This document shows, piece after piece, positions 10,901 to 23,400 of a stretch of 39,570 nt of DNA (position 1 is the stretch's first letter; every line of letters starts with the position of its first letter). Under the pieces are notes generated by a model. The model was given only the letters and a program-made list of their open reading frames with translations. It was not told where the DNA came from and made no database searches. Source of the stretch: Ophiosphaerella korrae (taxonomy: Eukaryota; Ascomycota; Dothideomycetes; Pleosporales; Phaeosphaeriaceae); the NCBI GenBank assembly GCA_028456385.1, contig JALNQF010000368.1, positions 1-39,570 on the forward strand. Reading direction: 5' to 3'. The position numbers and the translations under genes are program-made.

Positions 10901-12218
10901 AGGTTTAATATTAATAAGAATTCCTACTATCTTTTATCGTATTATAAAAAGTCTTTATTTATTATAATTTTTATAAAGTTCTTATAGTTAATATAGACCT
11001 TTATTCTATACTTTACTTTTTATAAGTATACTCTCTACTATTTAAATACTTTATAAATTACTAGTATTTCCTTGTTATAGATTAGGTAGTTAAGCTCTAC
11101 TAGCGTTATTTTCTTAGAGAAATATTTAACTAAATATTCCTACTTAGTAACTAGATCTTCTTATATTAGTACTATTCTATAAACTAAATTTAATACGTCT
11201 ATTTTTACTATTACTAGTAGCTTTAGGTTATATATCTTAATAACTAGGTTCTCTATAAATTTCTATTTAATCTAATTAAATACTTTATTATATTCCTACC
11301 TCTATTTCAATAGTGTATCTTTCTTTATAAGCTTTATTAGTATTTCTATTATTTTAAACTATCTTACTATTAGTTTTCTATAAAATTTTACTAGCTTATA
11401 GAACTACTATACTTCTTATAGGTTCTTTAGTATTAAGTATTCCTAGATTACTTTAATCTATATTTTTCTTAGTTTAATAATAAATTAAAGGAAGTCTATT
11501 TCCTTTATATAGAACTTATATTTCCTTATTTTAAAGAATAATTTACTTTCTACTAGTTTCTCTAGTACTTTATATACATATTATATATATTGTTTCTTTA
11601 ATTCTAAAAATACAAAGATATTTTCTAGATATATAAATATAAATACGTCTAGGTACTCTCTTAGGACTATTTTCATTCTTTTTTAGAATACTACTAGTAT
11701 ATTTATTAATCTAAAGGGTATAGCTATATATTTAAATAGTCTATATTATATTTAAAATTATATTTTCTATTTATTACCTTTTTTAAATCTAATCTAATAG
11801 TATATATTTTAGATATCTAGTTTTGTAAACATTTAAGAGTTCTATAGCCTATCTTATACCTTGTCTATATATAGTAAAGAGTATTTGTTTTTATCTATTA
11901 TTATATTTATTATTTTAAAGTCTACGTAGAGTCTTTTATTATTTATCCTTTTCTTATCTATAAAGATAAGTCTATATACTACTAAGGATTAAGATTCTTA
12001 TATCTATCTTTTCTTTATAGTATTTTTAATTCTTCTTTACTCTTTCTATAGACTAGGCTCTATCCTATTTTTTCTTCTTCTAGGTCTATTACTAAGTCCT
12101 ATACCTAATATTCTAGAAAGTAGTTATTAGGTTCTATAAGCTACTTTTCCTATTTTTTATATTTATCTAGGAATTCTCCTTTATATATACATATATTAGC
12201 TTTTAATATATCTTGTTT
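10901..12218 (-). pseudogene. A3 reverse transcriptase (RIP-degraded)
   Basis: The catalytic box is at 11631-11620 on the minus strand and reads Tyr-Leu-Glu-Asn, preceded by Val-Phe-Ile-Phe-Ile. In A1 and A2 the same box reads Tyr-Leu-Asp-Asn. The Asn comes from RIP of the second Asp; the Glu is a further transversion unique to this copy. The Lys/Arg-rich RT N-terminus is at about 12000-11900. A3 RT is cut from its protease by the A1 insertion. Confidence 0.82.
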
Positions 12219-12223
12219 AGAGT
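12219..12223. repeat. Left target-site duplication of A1 (AGAGT)
   Basis: AGAGT directly precedes the TG of the A1 5' LTR and recurs at 28101-28105 directly after its 3' LTR. Removing A1 and one AGAGT gives an unbroken A3 sequence matching A2 in reverse complement. Confidence 0.93.
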
Positions 12224-12622
12224 TGTTATAGGTATAATAAGAGGAATCGAGATAGAACTAATTAGCTCTAACTTAAGTACTAACAAAGTATTAGATAAGT
12301 AGAGTAACAACCTAGATTAGGAAGTAGATTACAATCTAAATACGTAATATACAATATAATCTATAAATACGTATAATAGATTAGAGTAATCTATATAGTT
12401 ATATATATATATTAGTAGAAGTATATAGGTAGAAGTATATATATTATTAAGATAGTATTAGTAATTTAATTATTAACTATAGAGCAACAATACTTAATAT
12501 TATAAAAATTATTCTATTATTTATAGCCTATTATGGATTAACCTACAAGCTTTTATTATTACTTTTTAATCTACTAATACTATAAAGGTTATATATAGTT
12601 AATAATAGGTAACTCTATTATA
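12224..12622 (+). repeat. A1 5' LTR, 399 bp
   Basis: Starts TGTTATAGGTATAA and ends GTAACTCTATTATA (TG...CA rule, final CA changed to TA by a transition). It corresponds to the 3' LTR at 27672-28100, which is 30 bp longer because of a tandem duplication. Related LTRs are at 30597-30996 (A3, inverted) and 36844-37274 (A4, inverted). The promoter and polyadenylation signals of the element should lie here; I cannot point to a particular TATA box in such AT-rich sequence. Confidence 0.9.
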
Positions 12623-12654
12623 CCTTACTAATTTAGTTATTAGAGAAGTAAAGT

Positions 12655-13740
12655 ATAAGTAGCGTATAGTCTAAGCTAATACGATAGTAGAAAGCTTAAC
12701 TAAGAAAAGAAGTATAGCACCTCTAAGTAGCTATAAATTAGATAATACTATATAGAGAGTAGTTAAAAATTATATAATTAACTTAAACTTTAAAAAAGAA
12801 GATATAAAACTAGTAATTAACGTATTAGAGATATAAAACAAAGAATTACAAGACAATATTAAGTAAAACAAACTCTAAATAAAAGCGATTATAATAGGAT
12901 AGAACTAGATAGAACTAATTACCTAGAGACTAGAAATAAGTATAACAAAAAAGCTACCTAAGATACTAGTACTTAAAAAGTTTAATAGAATAAGAGAAAA
13001 ATTAAGACCTTTTTTAGCTTTAGTATAACTCTAGATTAATATATAAGTACTATACTTTAACGCTAAAGAGAAGAAAGTAATATATATTAGAATATCTTAA
13101 AGAAGATATAATAAGATAGTTTAAACCTTACTAGATAGATTATATAATATATACACTAGAAATATAGAAAAATAAAACAAAAGCTATTTTTAGAAGTTAT
13201 AAATAGTTTATAAAATATATAAGAGTAGTATTTAAAGATATAGATATTACCTAATAAGCTAAAGAGAAGCTTAAAAAGCTTATATAGAATAAGTATATCT
13301 CTAAATACGTATTATAGTTTAAATAACTATTATAAAATATAGAATAGAATAAGCTATCTTTAATATTATAATTTAAATAAGGATTAAAAAAAGGACTCTA
13401 ATACAAGATAATTTATATAGAAAAACTAAGAATACTAGAAGCTCTAAAGAAGTAAGTAATATAAATTAATAATAACCTCTAAGATTAGAGAAAGAATAAA
13501 TATAGAAGATAAATTAAAAATTATAATACTAGAGACTCTATAATCCTTAATACTAACAAGTATAAGAAGAGGAAGAATAAAGACTTTACGCACTTTAACT
13601 ATAGTAAGAATAGCTACTACGTAAAAGACTATTAGTTAAAGAAGAAAAATACAACATATTATAAATATTAGAAACTAGGATACTTTGTAAAAGACTATAG
13701 AAGTAAAGATTAAAAGAAAGAAACTTAGTTGAAAATAACT
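12655..13740 (+). pseudogene. A1 gag with CCHC zinc knuckle (RIP-degraded)
   Basis: The frame starts near 12690 and includes a helical region with Leu-Glu-Ile-Ser-Ile-Thr-Lys-Lys-Leu-Pro-Lys. The retrotransposon-gag core (about 13090-13390) contains Glu-Asp-Ile-Ile-Arg, Ala-Ile-Phe-Arg-Ser-Tyr and Val-Phe-Lys-Asp-Ile-Asp, as in fungal Gypsy capsids. The nucleic-acid-binding knuckle is at 13657-13698. Spacing is exactly Cx2Cx4Hx4C, but all four ligands have become Tyr (TGY to TAY, CAC to TAC). Stops fall at Gln or Trp sites. In a live element Gag forms the virus-like particle. Confidence 0.82.
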
Positions 13741-15400
13741 AAAAAGAAGAAAGAAGTACTAAAAGTACGAGCTAAACGTTAAAAAAAAAGAGTAAGAAGT
13801 AAAAAACAATATATAATACTTTACTAGACCTTTTGTTACAATAATAACTACTATACGTATCTCTTAAGTAAGTAAAGAGTAAGATAGTTTCTATATAGGA
13901 AATAAAGAGTAGTAGTAATAAAGAAAGGAATTTAAGTATAGCTTAAAGAAACAAGATAAATAATAAACCTACTAATAGAAGAATTAGAAAGAGAAGAGCT
14001 CTAGACTCTATTAATCTCTACTAAAAGACTAGTAGAGGATAAGAAAACTACTACTATTATATCTAAAGAAATATAGTGTAATAAAGATAAGGAAGTTAAT
14101 ATAAGAAGTATAGAGTATACCTAGTTAGATATATATAGTTATAATAGTTATATAATAATAGATATAATAGAATAAAACTATAAATAGTAGTTTATTTAAA
14201 AATATTTACAAGTTATAAGTATAGAAGAAGTGTACAAAGAATAGAAAATATATAACTCTAAAGTTTTAAAGTTTATAATATTCTAATAATAAATAAAGTA
14301 ATATATAGTTATAGTAATAAGACTACTTATATAAAGAGAGTAGTAAATCCTTATAAAAAGAATATAATAGATTAATAAAGCCTATATACTAAGTATACTA
14401 GTAGTATACTATATCCTAGTAAAAATAGAACCTAGTAAAGATAAGTACTAAGAAGGAGACGATAAGAGAATAAACCTAGAATACTTAGTATATCTTAAAA
14501 TATTATAAGTATTATATCTAAACGTAAACTATAAAATATACAAGAAACTTAAAATTAGATATAATCGTTAGCTAATAAGAAGATAAGAATATAATTATAT
14601 AAAAGTAATCTCAAAAAAGGATATTAGAGGATAGGAAATAATTAAGATAAATAATAAAGAATATATATTAATTAGACTAGGAAAAAAATTAACTAAGAAA
14701 TACATCTTAAGAAAACCATAGTACAAATATATAAATAATAAATATTCAAAACACAAGGAATATAAACTTAAAATAGAGTAATAGCCCTAGAAGGATAAAT
14801 AATTTATAAGATTACCTAAATAAGAATAACTATAAGGTATAAGAGGCCTATATATTATAAAAATAAGTATATACTAAAGAAAGAAAGTATAAGTAATAAT
14901 TAATAGTAAAGCTATAAAGAACTTTATATTAAAGAAGTTTATAGAAATATAAGAAATAAGTTATATAATAAAGAAGTACTTCTAATAACAAAGTAAAATT
15001 AAAATAAAACCCTTCTAAGAAACTATAATATTTAAAATAGTACTCTCTATACTTGAAATAGAAAGACTAAAAATTAAGAATATTATTAAAGATATAACAA
15101 CAATTAACAATAAATAAGAAATAATATAACAAATACTATAGTTATAGAAAACTAACCTAGGAATTAAATAAAAAATAAAAAAAATTAGTTATCTTAAACA
15201 AGATATATTAAGAGCTGATATAAATACATATAGAGGAGAATTCCTAGAAGAGTATAACAAATAAGAAAAATAACTTATAGAACCTAAAGACTACCTTCTA
15301 GAATATTAACTATAGGACTTAGTAATAGACCTAGAAAAAAGAAAGAATATTAGATAGTGCCTAGTCTATAGAAAAACTAAAAAAAAATTAAAAATTAAGT
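13741..15400 (+). pseudogene. A1 gag-pol linker and aspartic protease (RIP-degraded)
   Basis: The protease motif is at 14902-14913, reading Asn-Ser-Lys-Ala, preceded by Val-Ile-Ile and followed by Lys-Asn-Phe-Ile-Leu-Lys-Lys-Phe. The A2 copy of the same site reads Asn-Ser-Arg-Ala-Thr-Arg-Asn-Phe-Ile-Ser. Both derive from the Asp-Ser-Gly-Ala-Thr catalytic loop by transitions (GAT to AAT, GGA to AGA or AAA). The 1.1 kb between knuckle and protease is an acidic/basic linker with no recognised domain. Confidence 0.78.
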
Positions 15401-16512
15401 AAATATTTCTTAAAAATATAATAAAAAAAGGATAGATATAAGAATCCTAATCTTTAGTAGTATATAGACTTATCTTTATAGATAAGAAAAAGATAAAAAA
15501 TAAAAGACTTTACGTAGAGTTTAGAAAAACAAACGTAATAGTAAACAAAACCTAATACCTATTACTATATATAGATAAGATATAAGATAGACTATAGTAA
15601 GCTTAAATCTTTATAAAACTATATATCTAAAATATATACTACTAGATTAGAATTAAAAAAGGTTATAAATAGAAAATAGTATTTAGAATATAATATAGAC
15701 TATTTAAATATATAGTTATACCTTTTAGATTAATAAATATACTAGCTATATTTTAAGAAAGAATTAATATAGTCCTAAGAGAAAACTTAGACGTATTTAT
15801 ATTTATATACCTAGATAATATCTTTTTATTTTAGAATTAGAAGAAAAATATATATAATATATATATAAGGTACTAAATAAGCTAGTAAAGAATAAATTAT
15901 TCTTTAAAATAAGGAAATATAAGTTCTATATAAAGGAAATAGATTTCCTTAGATTTATTATAGAACTAAGAAAAATAAAGATTAACCTAGGAAAAATTAA
16001 ATTAATTAAAAAATAGCTAATACTAAAGAATCTACAAGAAGTATAGTAATTTTATAAGCTAGTAAACTTTTATAAAAAGCTAATAGTAAGATAGTCTAAA
16101 ATAATAGAACTATTAATAAAACTTATAAAAAAAGATACGCAATTTAAATAGACTTAGGAATATAACAAAGTACTTAATTAGATTAAATAAAAGTTTATAG
16201 AAACCCTAGTTATTTAAATATATAATCTAGACTTACTAGTAATAGTAAAAATAGATATATTAAACTTAGTCTATAGAATAGTACTAATACAAGAAGACCT
16301 AGATACTAAACAAGAATACCTAGTTAAATATTTCTCTAAGTAAATAAAGCTAGTAGAACTTAACTACCTAATCTATAACAAAGAGATACTAGTAAGCTAT
16401 AAAGTATTTAAATAGTAGAGCGTATACCTATAAAGAGTAAAATATTAAATAAACGTCTATATAGACTATAAAAATCTTATAAAGTTTATAATAAATAAAG
16501 ATTTATTATAAT
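15401..16512 (+). pseudogene. A1 reverse transcriptase and RNase H (RIP-degraded)
   Basis: The RT catalytic box at 15808-15819 reads Tyr-Leu-Asp-Asn after Val-Phe-Ile-Phe-Ile. The last Asp is converted to Asn by G-to-A. The RT opens near 15460 with a Lys-Lys-rich motif. It includes Phe-Arg-Leu-Ile-Asn before the box and Lys-Tyr-x-Phe-Tyr-Ile-Lys-Glu-Ile-Asp-Phe-Leu after it. RNase H starts near 16240 (Ile-Val-Lys-Ile-Asp) and is cut at about 16512 by a foreign insert. The matching uninterrupted sequence is in A2 at 22320-23400. Confidence 0.85.
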
Positions 16513-17871
16513 ACTACTATACTAGGCTAAAAGTTTAGAATATTTTTGTATAGGCTAACTAACGTAAAATTAACACCTTGTTGTTTATAACTACTTACTA
16601 CCTAAAATTATATAGAAACTTGGTTTTTTTTCTAATATATTTAAAGAGAATTAAATTTATATTTAGTCTACTAGCTACGTGTACACCTATAAGCTTAAAT
16701 CTTTCTTAGTATACTTAAGATAAGCTTACGTATAAGTATACCTAGTATACGCTACTAGTACTCCTTTAACGTACTATAAATACCTTCCTACTCTTCTTTA
16801 GCTTATAAAAAGTTATTATATTATAGGTAGTACCTATAAATTATCTTTTTAAGATACTACTAGAAGTACTTAATTAAGTTAAAGTTAACTAAGTAAGATA
16901 GCTAGGTTATTAGTATAATATAGTATTAAGCTATCTATTTTATTATTACGCGTAACGTATATATATAAGTATTATTATATATAAAAAGCTAAGACTACTA
17001 CTAGTTAAGTAGGAGGCCTCTATAAAAAGCTTTAATATAACTTTAGCTAGAGTAGCTATATTATTATATATACTTATCTCTCTCTATAATAATAAGTAGA
17101 CTATAGCGTAGTCTACTTTGTTTATCTAGCTATATATATACTTATACTATCTAGGTAGAGCGCTAATAGACGTTAACCTTAGTTATTATCTCTAGCTTCT
17201 ATTACTCTTACGTAAACTAAAAGTACTACTTATAGTTATAGCTAGAGCTCTTCTAAATAGAGTACTTATTAAAGAATTTAAATATACGCAAGTACTACTA
17301 AAGGTAGTAGTACTATTAATAGAACTACTAGCGTTCCTTAGTATAGATAAGCTTAAGTTTTATTTACTTTTTATAGTAGTAATTAGTAAAGCTAGTACTT
17401 TTAAGGTATCTATATAATGTTGTATAGCTAGGTAGCTTTAAAGGCGTCCTATCTATATTTATAAATACTTTAGCTTTAGTAAGCTCTAAGTACTTAATCT
17501 ATAGCTACGTGTAAGCCTTATAATAAATAATCTTCTTCTAGCGTAGTAATAGTATAAGTAAATAGCTACTACGAGGTTTATCTTTTACGCTACTTATTTC
17601 GTACTATTTCTTTATAATCTTACTTATAGCTAGCTATATATACCTAAATAACTCTATAGCTTTACTCTATACTATACTTACTAATACTATCCTAATAATA
17701 TAATTACGTATTTCTTAACTATTTAGGTTTCTATAAGTATTTCTATCTATCTCTTATTTAAATCGTTGCTATATAGCTATAGTTATAGTAATTTAAAGTT
17801 AAGATTACGTTTAGAAGTATATAGTAGAGTAAGCTTAGTATTCTAAACTTTTAAAACGTAACTATATATAA
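16513..17871. mobile_element. About 1.36-kb insert in A1 with inverted terminal motif; probable DNA transposon relic
   Basis: A1 and A2 are collinear up to A1 16512/A2 23392 and again from A1 17872/A2 23401, so this block is an insertion. Near its ends are a 14-bp perfect inverted pair, AAAAGTTTAGAATA at 16529-16542 and its complement at 17839-17852. The outermost 15-20 bp match poorly, so exact ends and TSD (TA is possible) are uncertain. I could not follow a transposase frame on either strand. It is either a heavily degraded Tc1/mariner-type element or a non-autonomous element. It is itself full of TpA, so it was exposed to RIP too. Confidence 0.6.
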
Positions 17872-19142
17872 GATAGTAGGAATACTTATTAATATTTAAC
17901 CTAGAAATTATATATATAAAAGACAAAGATAATTAGTTTATAGATACTTTTAGTAGAAGACTAGACTTATAGAAAGAAGTAAGTATAACTAGTATAGTTC
18001 TAGTTAAGAACAAAGATTAAAATCTAGTCTTAAATATACTTAGAAAAGCTACTATACTTAAGAGAAAGAATAGCGAGCTAGATAAATAGATTTAGAAGAT
18101 AATAGAAGAATCTTCTAAAGAAATAGAGAAACTTAAAATCTAAAAAGGATTTGTATAAGCTTATAGAAGAACGTATATTCTAGGTAAGATATAGAGAGAA
18201 TTTATATAATAGTTTTATAAACTACTAGTATATAGATACTAGAGAATTAAGAAAATACTAAATAGGCTCCTAAGAGATTACTATATCTCTAGAGTAAAAT
18301 AACTAGTAGAAGAAGTACTATAAGACTATATAGAATATTATAGTAATAAGTATAGTAGAAATATTCTATATAGAATATTATAACTAGTTAAAATACTAGA
18401 ATACCTTTAGAGAGATATTATAATATACTTTATTACAAATCTACTTAAGTTAAAAGACCTAATATTAGGAATTAAATATAATAGAATCCTAATAATAAGA
18501 TATAAACTTATAAAGTATATATACTTTACGCTATATAAAGAAAAAAGTAGAATAGATATTACTATATACTAAGTCCTAAAAACTATAGTAAGCTAAAATA
18601 ATATTCTAGATAAAATTATTATAGATAGAGACGTAAAATTTATATCAAAACTATAAATAATAATAACTATACAATTAGAAATATAATATTAAATATTAAT
18701 AGCGTATTATCTATAGATAAATAGATAATTAGAACGTATAAATTAGATAGTAGAATAGTAGTTAAGATACTACCTTAACTATAACTAGAACAATTAGGTA
18801 TAGCTACTATATATAGTATAGTTAGTATATAATAGCGTAAAGAATATAGTAATAAGAGAATTACTATTTTTTATAAACTATAGATTTAAACCTAATATAT
18901 ATAGAATACTAAGAGATATAGAGTTTAAGTCTCTAAGAGGAGAAAACTTTACTAATAGACTAAAAGAAATATACAATTAATTAAGAAAAGATATAGAGTT
19001 CTTGTTTAATTAAATAGTAAAGTATTATAACAAGAAATATAAAGAAAGACCTTAGTTTAAAGAAAGAAAAATAGTATAGTTAGTATAAAAAAATATTAAA
19101 AGTAAACAACTTAGTTTAAAACTAGATTATATAAAGATTAGA
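17872..19142 (+). pseudogene. A1 integrase (RIP-degraded, cut by A2)
   Basis: After the insert the frame resumes with the end of RNase H and the integrase zinc-finger region (about 18230-18400). The catalytic core then begins near 18405 with Arg-Asp-Ile-Ile-Ile. The first catalytic Asp (Ile-Asp-Phe-Ile in A2) reads Tyr here, a transversion. A Tyr-x-x-Ile-Asp-Lys stretch near 18715, with Leu-Glu-Arg, corresponds to the His-Pro-Gln-Thr-Asp-Gly-Gln-Thr-Glu-Arg block around the last catalytic Glu. It ends at the TTAGA duplication where A2 entered, in the segment between core and chromodomain. Confidence 0.8.
19138..19142. repeat. Left target-site duplication of A2 (TTAGA)
   Basis: TTAGA precedes the TGTTAC start of A2 and recurs at 26693-26697 after its 3' LTR. 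Joining the A1 flanks over one TTAGA gives the continuous sequence seen in A2 around 24650-24700. Confidence 0.88.
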
Positions 19143-19531
19143 TGTTACAATAGTAATAAGAGAAAATTAGATAGACCTAATTAGCCCTACTACAGAGGAT
19201 AACAATATATAGTACTTATAGGAAAATAAACTTAATTAGAAAACTAACTACAATAGAGACACGTAATAAATTTATAAATTCGCGATCTTAGTAAATACAA
19301 AGTCGCGAAGACGCTAAAGAAGTATAAGTATATATTTAATAGAAATGCGCATTATTAGGATAGTATTAGCAATCTAATCTCTAACCTAGAACGCTAATAC
19401 TTAACATTACACACACAAATTAACTATTATTTATAGTTATTACTAATTACTATATAAGCTTTTGTTATTATATCCGAAACTACTAATACTTACAAAGGGT
19501 TACTATAGTTGACAATAGGAGACCTATTACA
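19143..19531 (+). repeat. A2 5' LTR, 389 bp
   Basis: From TGTTACAATAG to GACCTATTACA. The 3' LTR (25647-25992 plus 26650-26692) has the same length once the TRIM is removed, and begins TATTTTAATAG, i.e. the same start with G-to-A and C-to-T changes. The first bases after it, CCTTACTAATTTAG, are shared with A1 and should contain the primer-binding site. Confidence 0.92.
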
Positions 19532-19559
19532 CCTTACTAATTTAGTTATTAAGAGAAGC

Positions 19560-20700
19560 GAAGCGTAAGTAGCGTATAGTCTAGCTAACATAATAGTAGA
19601 AAGTTTAACTAAAAAAGAAGTTAAAGTACTTCTAAGTAGTTATAAATTAGATAATACTATATAGAAGGTAATTAAAGATTACTTAAATAATTTAATCTTT
19701 AAAAAAGAAGATATAAAGCTAGTAATTAATATATTAGTAACGTAGAATAAAGAACTACAAGCCTAGATTAAAGCTATTATTAAAGGACAAAACTAGATAG
19801 AATAAATTACCTAAAGACTAGAAATAAGTGTAACAAAGAAGCTACCTAAAATACCTATACTTAAGAAGTTTAATAAAATAAGGAAAAAACTAAGACTTTT
19901 TATAGTAGTAGTACAACTTTAGATTAATATATAAGTATTATACTTTAATAGAGAAGATAAGAAGGTAATATATATTAGAATACACCTTAAAGAGGATATA
20001 ATAAGTTAGTTTAAGTCTTACTAGATAGACTATATAATATACTCTCTAGGAATATAAAAAGATAAAATAAAAGCTATTTTTAGAAATTATAAATACTTTA
20101 TAAAATAAATAAAAGTAGTATTTAAAGATATAGATATTACCTAATAAGCTAGAGAAAAATTTAAAATACTTATATAGTATAAAAGTATTCTAAAGTACAT
20201 ATTATAGTTTAAGTAACTATTATAAAATATAGAATAGAATAAGGTATCTCTAATATTATAGTTTAAATAAAGACTAAACTTAAAAATCTAATACAAGATA
20301 ATATATATAGAGAAACTATAAATACTAGAAGCTATAAAACAATAAGTAATATAAATTAATAATAATCTTTAAGAATAAAAGAAGAATAAATATAGAGGTT
20401 AACCTAGAAACTAAGATACTAGAGACCCTATAATCTATAACGTAAACAAAGATAAGAAGAAATAAAGAAAGAATAAAGACTTTATATACTTTAGCTATAG
20501 TAAGAAAGGCTACTATATAAAAAACTACTAATCTAAGTAAAAGAGAGATATAGTATATTATAAATATAGGAAACTAGGATACTTCGTAAAAGACTAGAAA
20601 AGTAAAGACCTAAAAAAAGAAATATAGTTAAAAACGACTAAGAATAAGAAAGAAGTACCTAAATTATAGGCTAAACCTTAAGAAAAGGTAGCTAGGAGTA
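19560..20700 (+). pseudogene. A2 gag with CCHC zinc knuckle (RIP-degraded)
   Basis: Collinear with A1 gag. The retrotransposon-gag core is at about 19990-20290. The knuckle is at 20556-20597 with Cx2Cx4Hx4C spacing. The first two Cys and the His are Tyr codons, and the fourth position reads TAG where A1 has TAT, an extra transversion. The basic tail after the knuckle (Lys-Asn-Lys-Lys-Glu-Val) is also shared with A1. Confidence 0.82.
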
Positions 20701-22310
20701 AAGAATTACAATACGTAATACTCTATTAGACTTTTTATTATAAAGATAACTACTATATATATCTTTCTAGTAAGTAGAGAGTAAGATAGTTCTTATAGAA
20801 GAATAGAGTAGTAATAATAAAAGAAAATAGAATAAAAGCGTAGCTAAAAGAAATAGTATATGTAAAAGACCTACTAATAGAAGACTTAGAAAGAGAAAAG
20901 CTCTAGACACTATTAATCTAGGCTAAAGGACTAGTACTAGATAAAGAGACTACTATAGTCTTCTCTAAAGAACTACAAAGATATAAGAGATAAAATAATA
21001 TAAGAGGTACTAAGTACACCTAGTTAGAAGAATATAGCTATAATAGGTATACAATAATAGATATAGAAGAATATAATAAAGAAAAGAAATTTATTTAAAA
21101 ATACTTACTAGTTATAAGTATAGAAGAAGCGTATAAAGACTAAAAAGAACGTAATCTTAAAGTAAAAAAGTTTTTAATATTCTAATAATAGATAAAATAA
21201 TATATAGTTGTAGTAAAAAGAATACTAATACAAAGAGAATAGTAGTACTTTATAAAAAAGACGCGATAGATTAATAAAGCTTATATACTACGAGTACTAA
21301 TAGGATACTATGTCCTAGTAATAGTAAGACCTAAAATAGATAAATACTAGGTAAAGGATAACAAAAGAATAGATCTAGAACATCTAGTATATATAGAAAT
21401 ATTATAGATAGTATACCTAAATACAAATTACTATACGTATAGAGAATAGAAAGCGCGTAACTATATATAGCTAATATAAAGAAAAGGATACAACTACGTA
21501 AATATAATTACAAAGAAAGATATCTAAGAATAGGAAATAATTAGAATACCTAATAAAGGATGTATAGTAATTAGACTAAGACTAAAATTATCTAAAGAAT
21601 ATATTTAGAGAAAACTATAGTATAAATATATATATAATAAATATCTAAAATATAAAAACTATGAACGTAAAACAGGATAATAGCCCTAGAAAGATAGATA
21701 ATTTAAAGAAAGACTTAAGTAAGAAAAGCTAGAAGATATAAAAAGCCTATATATTATAAAAATAAGTATATACTAAAGAAAGAAAGTGTAATAAAGAATT
21801 AATAGTAGAGCTACAAGAAACTTTATATCTAAGAAATTTGTAGAAATACAAGGAATACAATATATAATAAAGAAGTACCCTTAACAACTAAGTAGAATTA
21901 AAAGAAAACTATTCTAGGAACCTATTTAGTTTTAAACAGTTCTCTCTATACTATAACTAAAAGGGATAAAGATTAATAATATAGTTATAGATATAATAAT
22001 AATTAATAATAAACAAGAAATTATATTAAGAATACTATAGTTATAGATAGTTAACCTAAGAATTAATTAGAGAATAAGAGAAATTAATTACTTAGAACAA
22101 GATATATTAAAAGCTAACATAAACACGTATAAAGGAAAATTCCTAGAAGAATATAAGAAATAAGAAAAGTAACTTATAGAACCTAAAGACTACCTTCTAG
22201 AATACTAACTATAGGACTTAGTAATAGACCTAGAAGAAGGAAAAAATATAAGATAGAGCCTAGTTTATAGAAAAACTAGAGAAAAATCTAAAATTAAATA
22301 AGTTTTATAG
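20701..22310 (+). pseudogene. A2 gag-pol linker and aspartic protease (RIP-degraded)
   Basis: The protease loop at 21801-21812 reads Asn-Ser-Arg-Ala, followed by Thr-Arg-Asn-Phe-Ile-Ser-Lys-Lys-Phe-Val, i.e. Asp-Ser-Gly-Ala-Thr-x-Asn-Phe-Ile-Ser with two G-to-A changes. This is the best preserved protease motif in the family A copies. About 1.1 kb of linker precedes it, matching A1. Confidence 0.82.
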
Positions 22311-23400
22311 AAAATATAATAAAAAAAAGATAGATATAAGAATCCTAATCTTTAGTAGCGTATAGACTTATATTTATAGATAAAAAAGAGATAGATAATA
22401 AGAGACCTTATATAGATTTTAAGAAAACTAACGCTATTATAAATAAAAACTAATATCTATTACTACGTATAGATAAAATACAAGATAGAATATAAAATAC
22501 AAAAATCTTTATAAAACTAGATATCTAAAACGGCTACTACTAGATTAGAATTAAAAAAGGTAATAAATAGAAAACAGCGTTTAGAACGTTATATAGACTA
22601 TTTAAATATATAGTTATACTTTTTAGATTAATAAATACACTAGCTATATTCTAAGAAAGAATTAATATACAGCTATAAGAGTACTTAGACGTATTTATAT
22701 TAATATACCTAGATAATATCTTTATATTCTTTGAAATAGAAGAAGAACACGTATAACACGTATATAAGGTGCTAAAAAGACTAGTAGTAAATAAATTATT
22801 TCTTAAAATAAGGAAATATAAATTCTATATAAAAGAGATAGACTTTCTTAGATTTATTATAGAACTAGGAAAGATTAAATTAAGTAAAGAATAGCTAATA
22901 TTAAAGAACTTAAGAGAGGTATAATAATTTTATAGACTAGCAAACTTCTATAAGAAGCTAATAATAAGATAGTTTAAAGAAATAGAACTATTAACTACAC
23001 TTATTAAAAAAGATATACTATTTAAATAGATAGAAGAATATAATAATATATTTAAATAAATTAAAAGAAAGTTTATAGAAAACCTAGTTATTAGAATATA
23101 TAACCTAGACCTACGAGCGATAGTAAAAATAGATATATCTAACTCAGTCTATAGGATAGTACTAATATAGGAAGACCTAAAGACTAAAAAAAAATACTTA
23201 GTTAAATACTTCTCTAAGAAAATAAAACTAGTAAAACTTAATTACCTAATCTATAACAAAGAAATACTAGTAATTTATAAAGTATTTAAGTAATAGAGAG
23301 TATACTTATAAAGAGTAAAATATAGAATAAAAGTCTATATAAACTATAAGAATCTTATAAGATTTATATTAAATAAAGACTTATTATAATACTTTACAAG
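22311..23400 (+). pseudogene. A2 reverse transcriptase and RNase H (RIP-degraded)
   Basis: The RT box at 22706-22717 reads Tyr-Leu-Asp-Asn. The domain is uninterrupted: an Asn-Ala-Ile-Ile-Asn-Lys-type N-terminal block near 22430, a Lys-Leu-Asp-Ile catalytic region near 22515, then the box. The RNase H start is near 23125 (Val-Lys-Ile-Asp-Ile-Ser-Asn) and the thumb/connection helices read through to about 23390. It copies element RNA into cDNA in the family; this copy is inactive. Confidence 0.86.

Larger units (their letters stand above)
9763..12218 (-). mobile_element. Chromovirus family A, copy A3, 3' part (left half, split by A1)
   Basis: Reverse-complement sequence matching the RT to integrase region of A1 and A2. 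At 12218 it stops at the AGAGT duplication flanking A1 and resumes at 28106. Joining the two sides restores the order seen in A2 around 22070-22110, so the two halves are one element. Its 3' end is not its own: at 9762/9763 family A integrase sequence gives way to family B integrase, and chromodomain, 3' LTR and antisense region of family A are absent. Confidence 0.85.

Noticed and set aside
16540..17830. A Tc1/mariner transposase gene within the A1 insert
   Set aside because: Translations on both strands gave only short, unconnected fragments without a DDE/DDD pattern.
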